A stretch of DNA of 32,801 nucleotides from the NCBI GenBank assembly GCA_025360525.1, contig JANYCA010000126.1, positions 1 to 32,801 of the forward strand, given 5' to 3'. The position numbers were made by a program, and so were the translations under genes. Below are positions 32,094 to 32,801 of this stretch, piece after piece; position 1 is the first letter of the stretch; each line of letters begins with the position of its first letter. The notes beneath the pieces were generated by a model. The model was not told where the DNA came from and did no database searches. It was given only the letters and a program-made list of their open reading frames with translations. The stretch comes from Chitinophagaceae bacterium. Its GTDB lineage: Bacteria > Bacteroidota > Bacteroidia > Chitinophagales > Chitinophagaceae.

Positions 32094-32801
32094 TTGAATA
32101 TACTACTATTGGTACCTGCTCCGGAAAACACTTTACCAAGCCAACGATTTAGGTTTGAACAGTATATAAATCTGGAAGATAGAAGAGGATTGAAATTTTT
32201 TCTTTGCCCTTTTTACAACAGCAATACATGGAGTTATATACATAAAGAAAATCACTTTTTTGGAAAAATAATCGGGGTATCTTATAGCTTTTTTAAAAGA
32301 ATTATCACCCTTTTTTTTCTTTATAAGTACCAATATATCTACATACATAGAGAAGCAGCTTCAATTGGTCCTCCATTTTTTGAATGGATCATCGCCAAAA
32401 TTTTTAAAAAAAAAATTATTTATGATTTTGATGATTCCATTTGGGTAAGCGCTTCTTCTGCTGCAAATCCTTTGGCCGCCTATATTAAATGTGCCTGGAA
32501 GGTAAAATACATTTCAAAATGGAGTTATGTCATTTCAACTGGCAATCAGTTTTTAGCTGATTTTGCCAAACAGTATTGTAATGATGTTAGAATAATACCT
32601 ACTGTTGTAAATACGAGTACAAAACACAATCGAATTAAAAAACATGATACGTCGCCATTAACAATTGGCTGGACAGGCACTTTCACCAATTTCGTTCAAT
32701 TAGATATTATTATCTCTGTTATAAAAAAACTACAGGAAAATTATGAGTTTACTTTTTTAATTATAGCAGACAAAGACCCATTGTACAAAGAAATAAAATA
32801 T
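32094..32801 (+). CDS. Glycosyltransferase, 5' part (runs off the window)
   Basis: 236 codons are visible with no stop before the window end. The opening NILLLVPAPENTLPSQRFRFEQY is the N-terminal pattern of family-4-like glycosyltransferases in polysaccharide loci. Further recognisable parts are YIHREAASIGPPFFEWIIAK, IIYDFDDSIWVS (about 117-128), SYVISTGNQFLADFA and LTIGWTGTFTNF, which begins the C-terminal nucleotide-sugar-binding domain. No ATG exists between the in-frame stop at 32001 and this region. The TTG at 32094 is the likely start because homologues begin at this position. Sugar donor and acceptor are unknown. Confidence 0.85.
   Translation, partial: MNILLLVPAPENTLPSQRFRFEQYINLEDRRGLKFFLCPFYNSNTWSYIHKENHFFGKIIGVSYSFFKRIITLFFLYKYQYIYIHREAASIGPPFFEWIIAKIFKKKIIYDFDDSIWVSASSAANPLAAYIKCAWKVKYISKWSYVISTGNQFLADFAKQYCNDVRIIPTVVNTSTKHNRIKKHDTSPLTIGWTGTFTNFVQLDIIISVIKKLQENYEFTFLIIADKDPLYKEIKY

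Noticed and set aside
32133..32348. Minus-strand 71-codon ORF.
   Set aside because: It is antisense to the clearly coding glycosyltransferase frame.
1..32801. CRISPR arrays, tRNA or rRNA genes, toxin-antitoxin or defence modules.
   Set aside because: No regularly spaced repeats, cloverleaf or rRNA-like stretches, and no characteristic protein families were seen in any region.

Overview
The window looks like a chromosomal segment from a member of the Bacteroidota, most likely a Chitinophagaceae-like soil or freshwater bacterium. The evidence is the AT-rich sequence, -7 boxes of the form TAnnTTTG without Shine-Dalgarno sites, two secreted proteins with type IX secretion (T9SS) C-terminal sorting domains, the acpP-fabF-rnc order, and a DUF4271 gene followed by a Bacteroidota-type uroporphyrinogen-III synthase. 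No tRNA, rRNA, CRISPR array or prophage module was seen.

Layout. (1) 1-1414: a complete IS1380-family insertion sequence with 17-bp terminal inverted repeats, an intact transposase and a 5-bp target duplication. (2) 1470-4041: two isocitrate dehydrogenases of different subfamilies in tandem, type I (E. coli-like) then type II (human IDH1-like). The right end of the IS lies where the -33 box of the first gene should be. A bidirectional terminator follows. (3) 4225-5217 (minus strand): a small membrane protein and a TonB-domain lipoprotein. (4) 5461-9955: mnmA (tRNA 2-thiolation), an unknown lipoprotein, a subtilisin-like protease with a T9SS tail, and a YcxB-like membrane protein. (5) 9987-12533 (minus): a GNAT acetyltransferase and a large T9SS-exported surface protein. 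(6) 12862-16513: acpP, fabF, rnc and gpsA, i.e. fatty-acid and phospholipid precursor synthesis plus RNase III. (7) 16527-21353: hemW, divergent from an Omp85-like outer-membrane protein gene, then DUF4271 and hemD. (8) 21641-26320: exbB-exbD, convergent prmC, ribD-yigZ (IMPACT family) with a 4-bp overlap, and an AIM24-family protein. (9) 26389-32801: a more AT-rich accessory end with a secreted tail-fibre-like protein, a secreted parallel beta-helix protein, a GNAT-fold transferase, a polysaccharide deacetylase and the start of a glycosyltransferase that runs off the window. This part looks like the edge of a surface-polysaccharide locus.

Most of the window is housekeeping. The observations I rate highest are the tandem non-homologous-subfamily isocitrate dehydrogenases, in which the type I copy has lost its canonical NADP-specificity residues; the IS end placed as a hybrid promoter for them; an Asn at a catalytic metal-ligand position of RNase III; very short or absent leaders at several promoters; several TTG starts; and the unclassified secreted tail-fibre-like protein. 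I do not see a clearly new multi-gene system such as a defence island.
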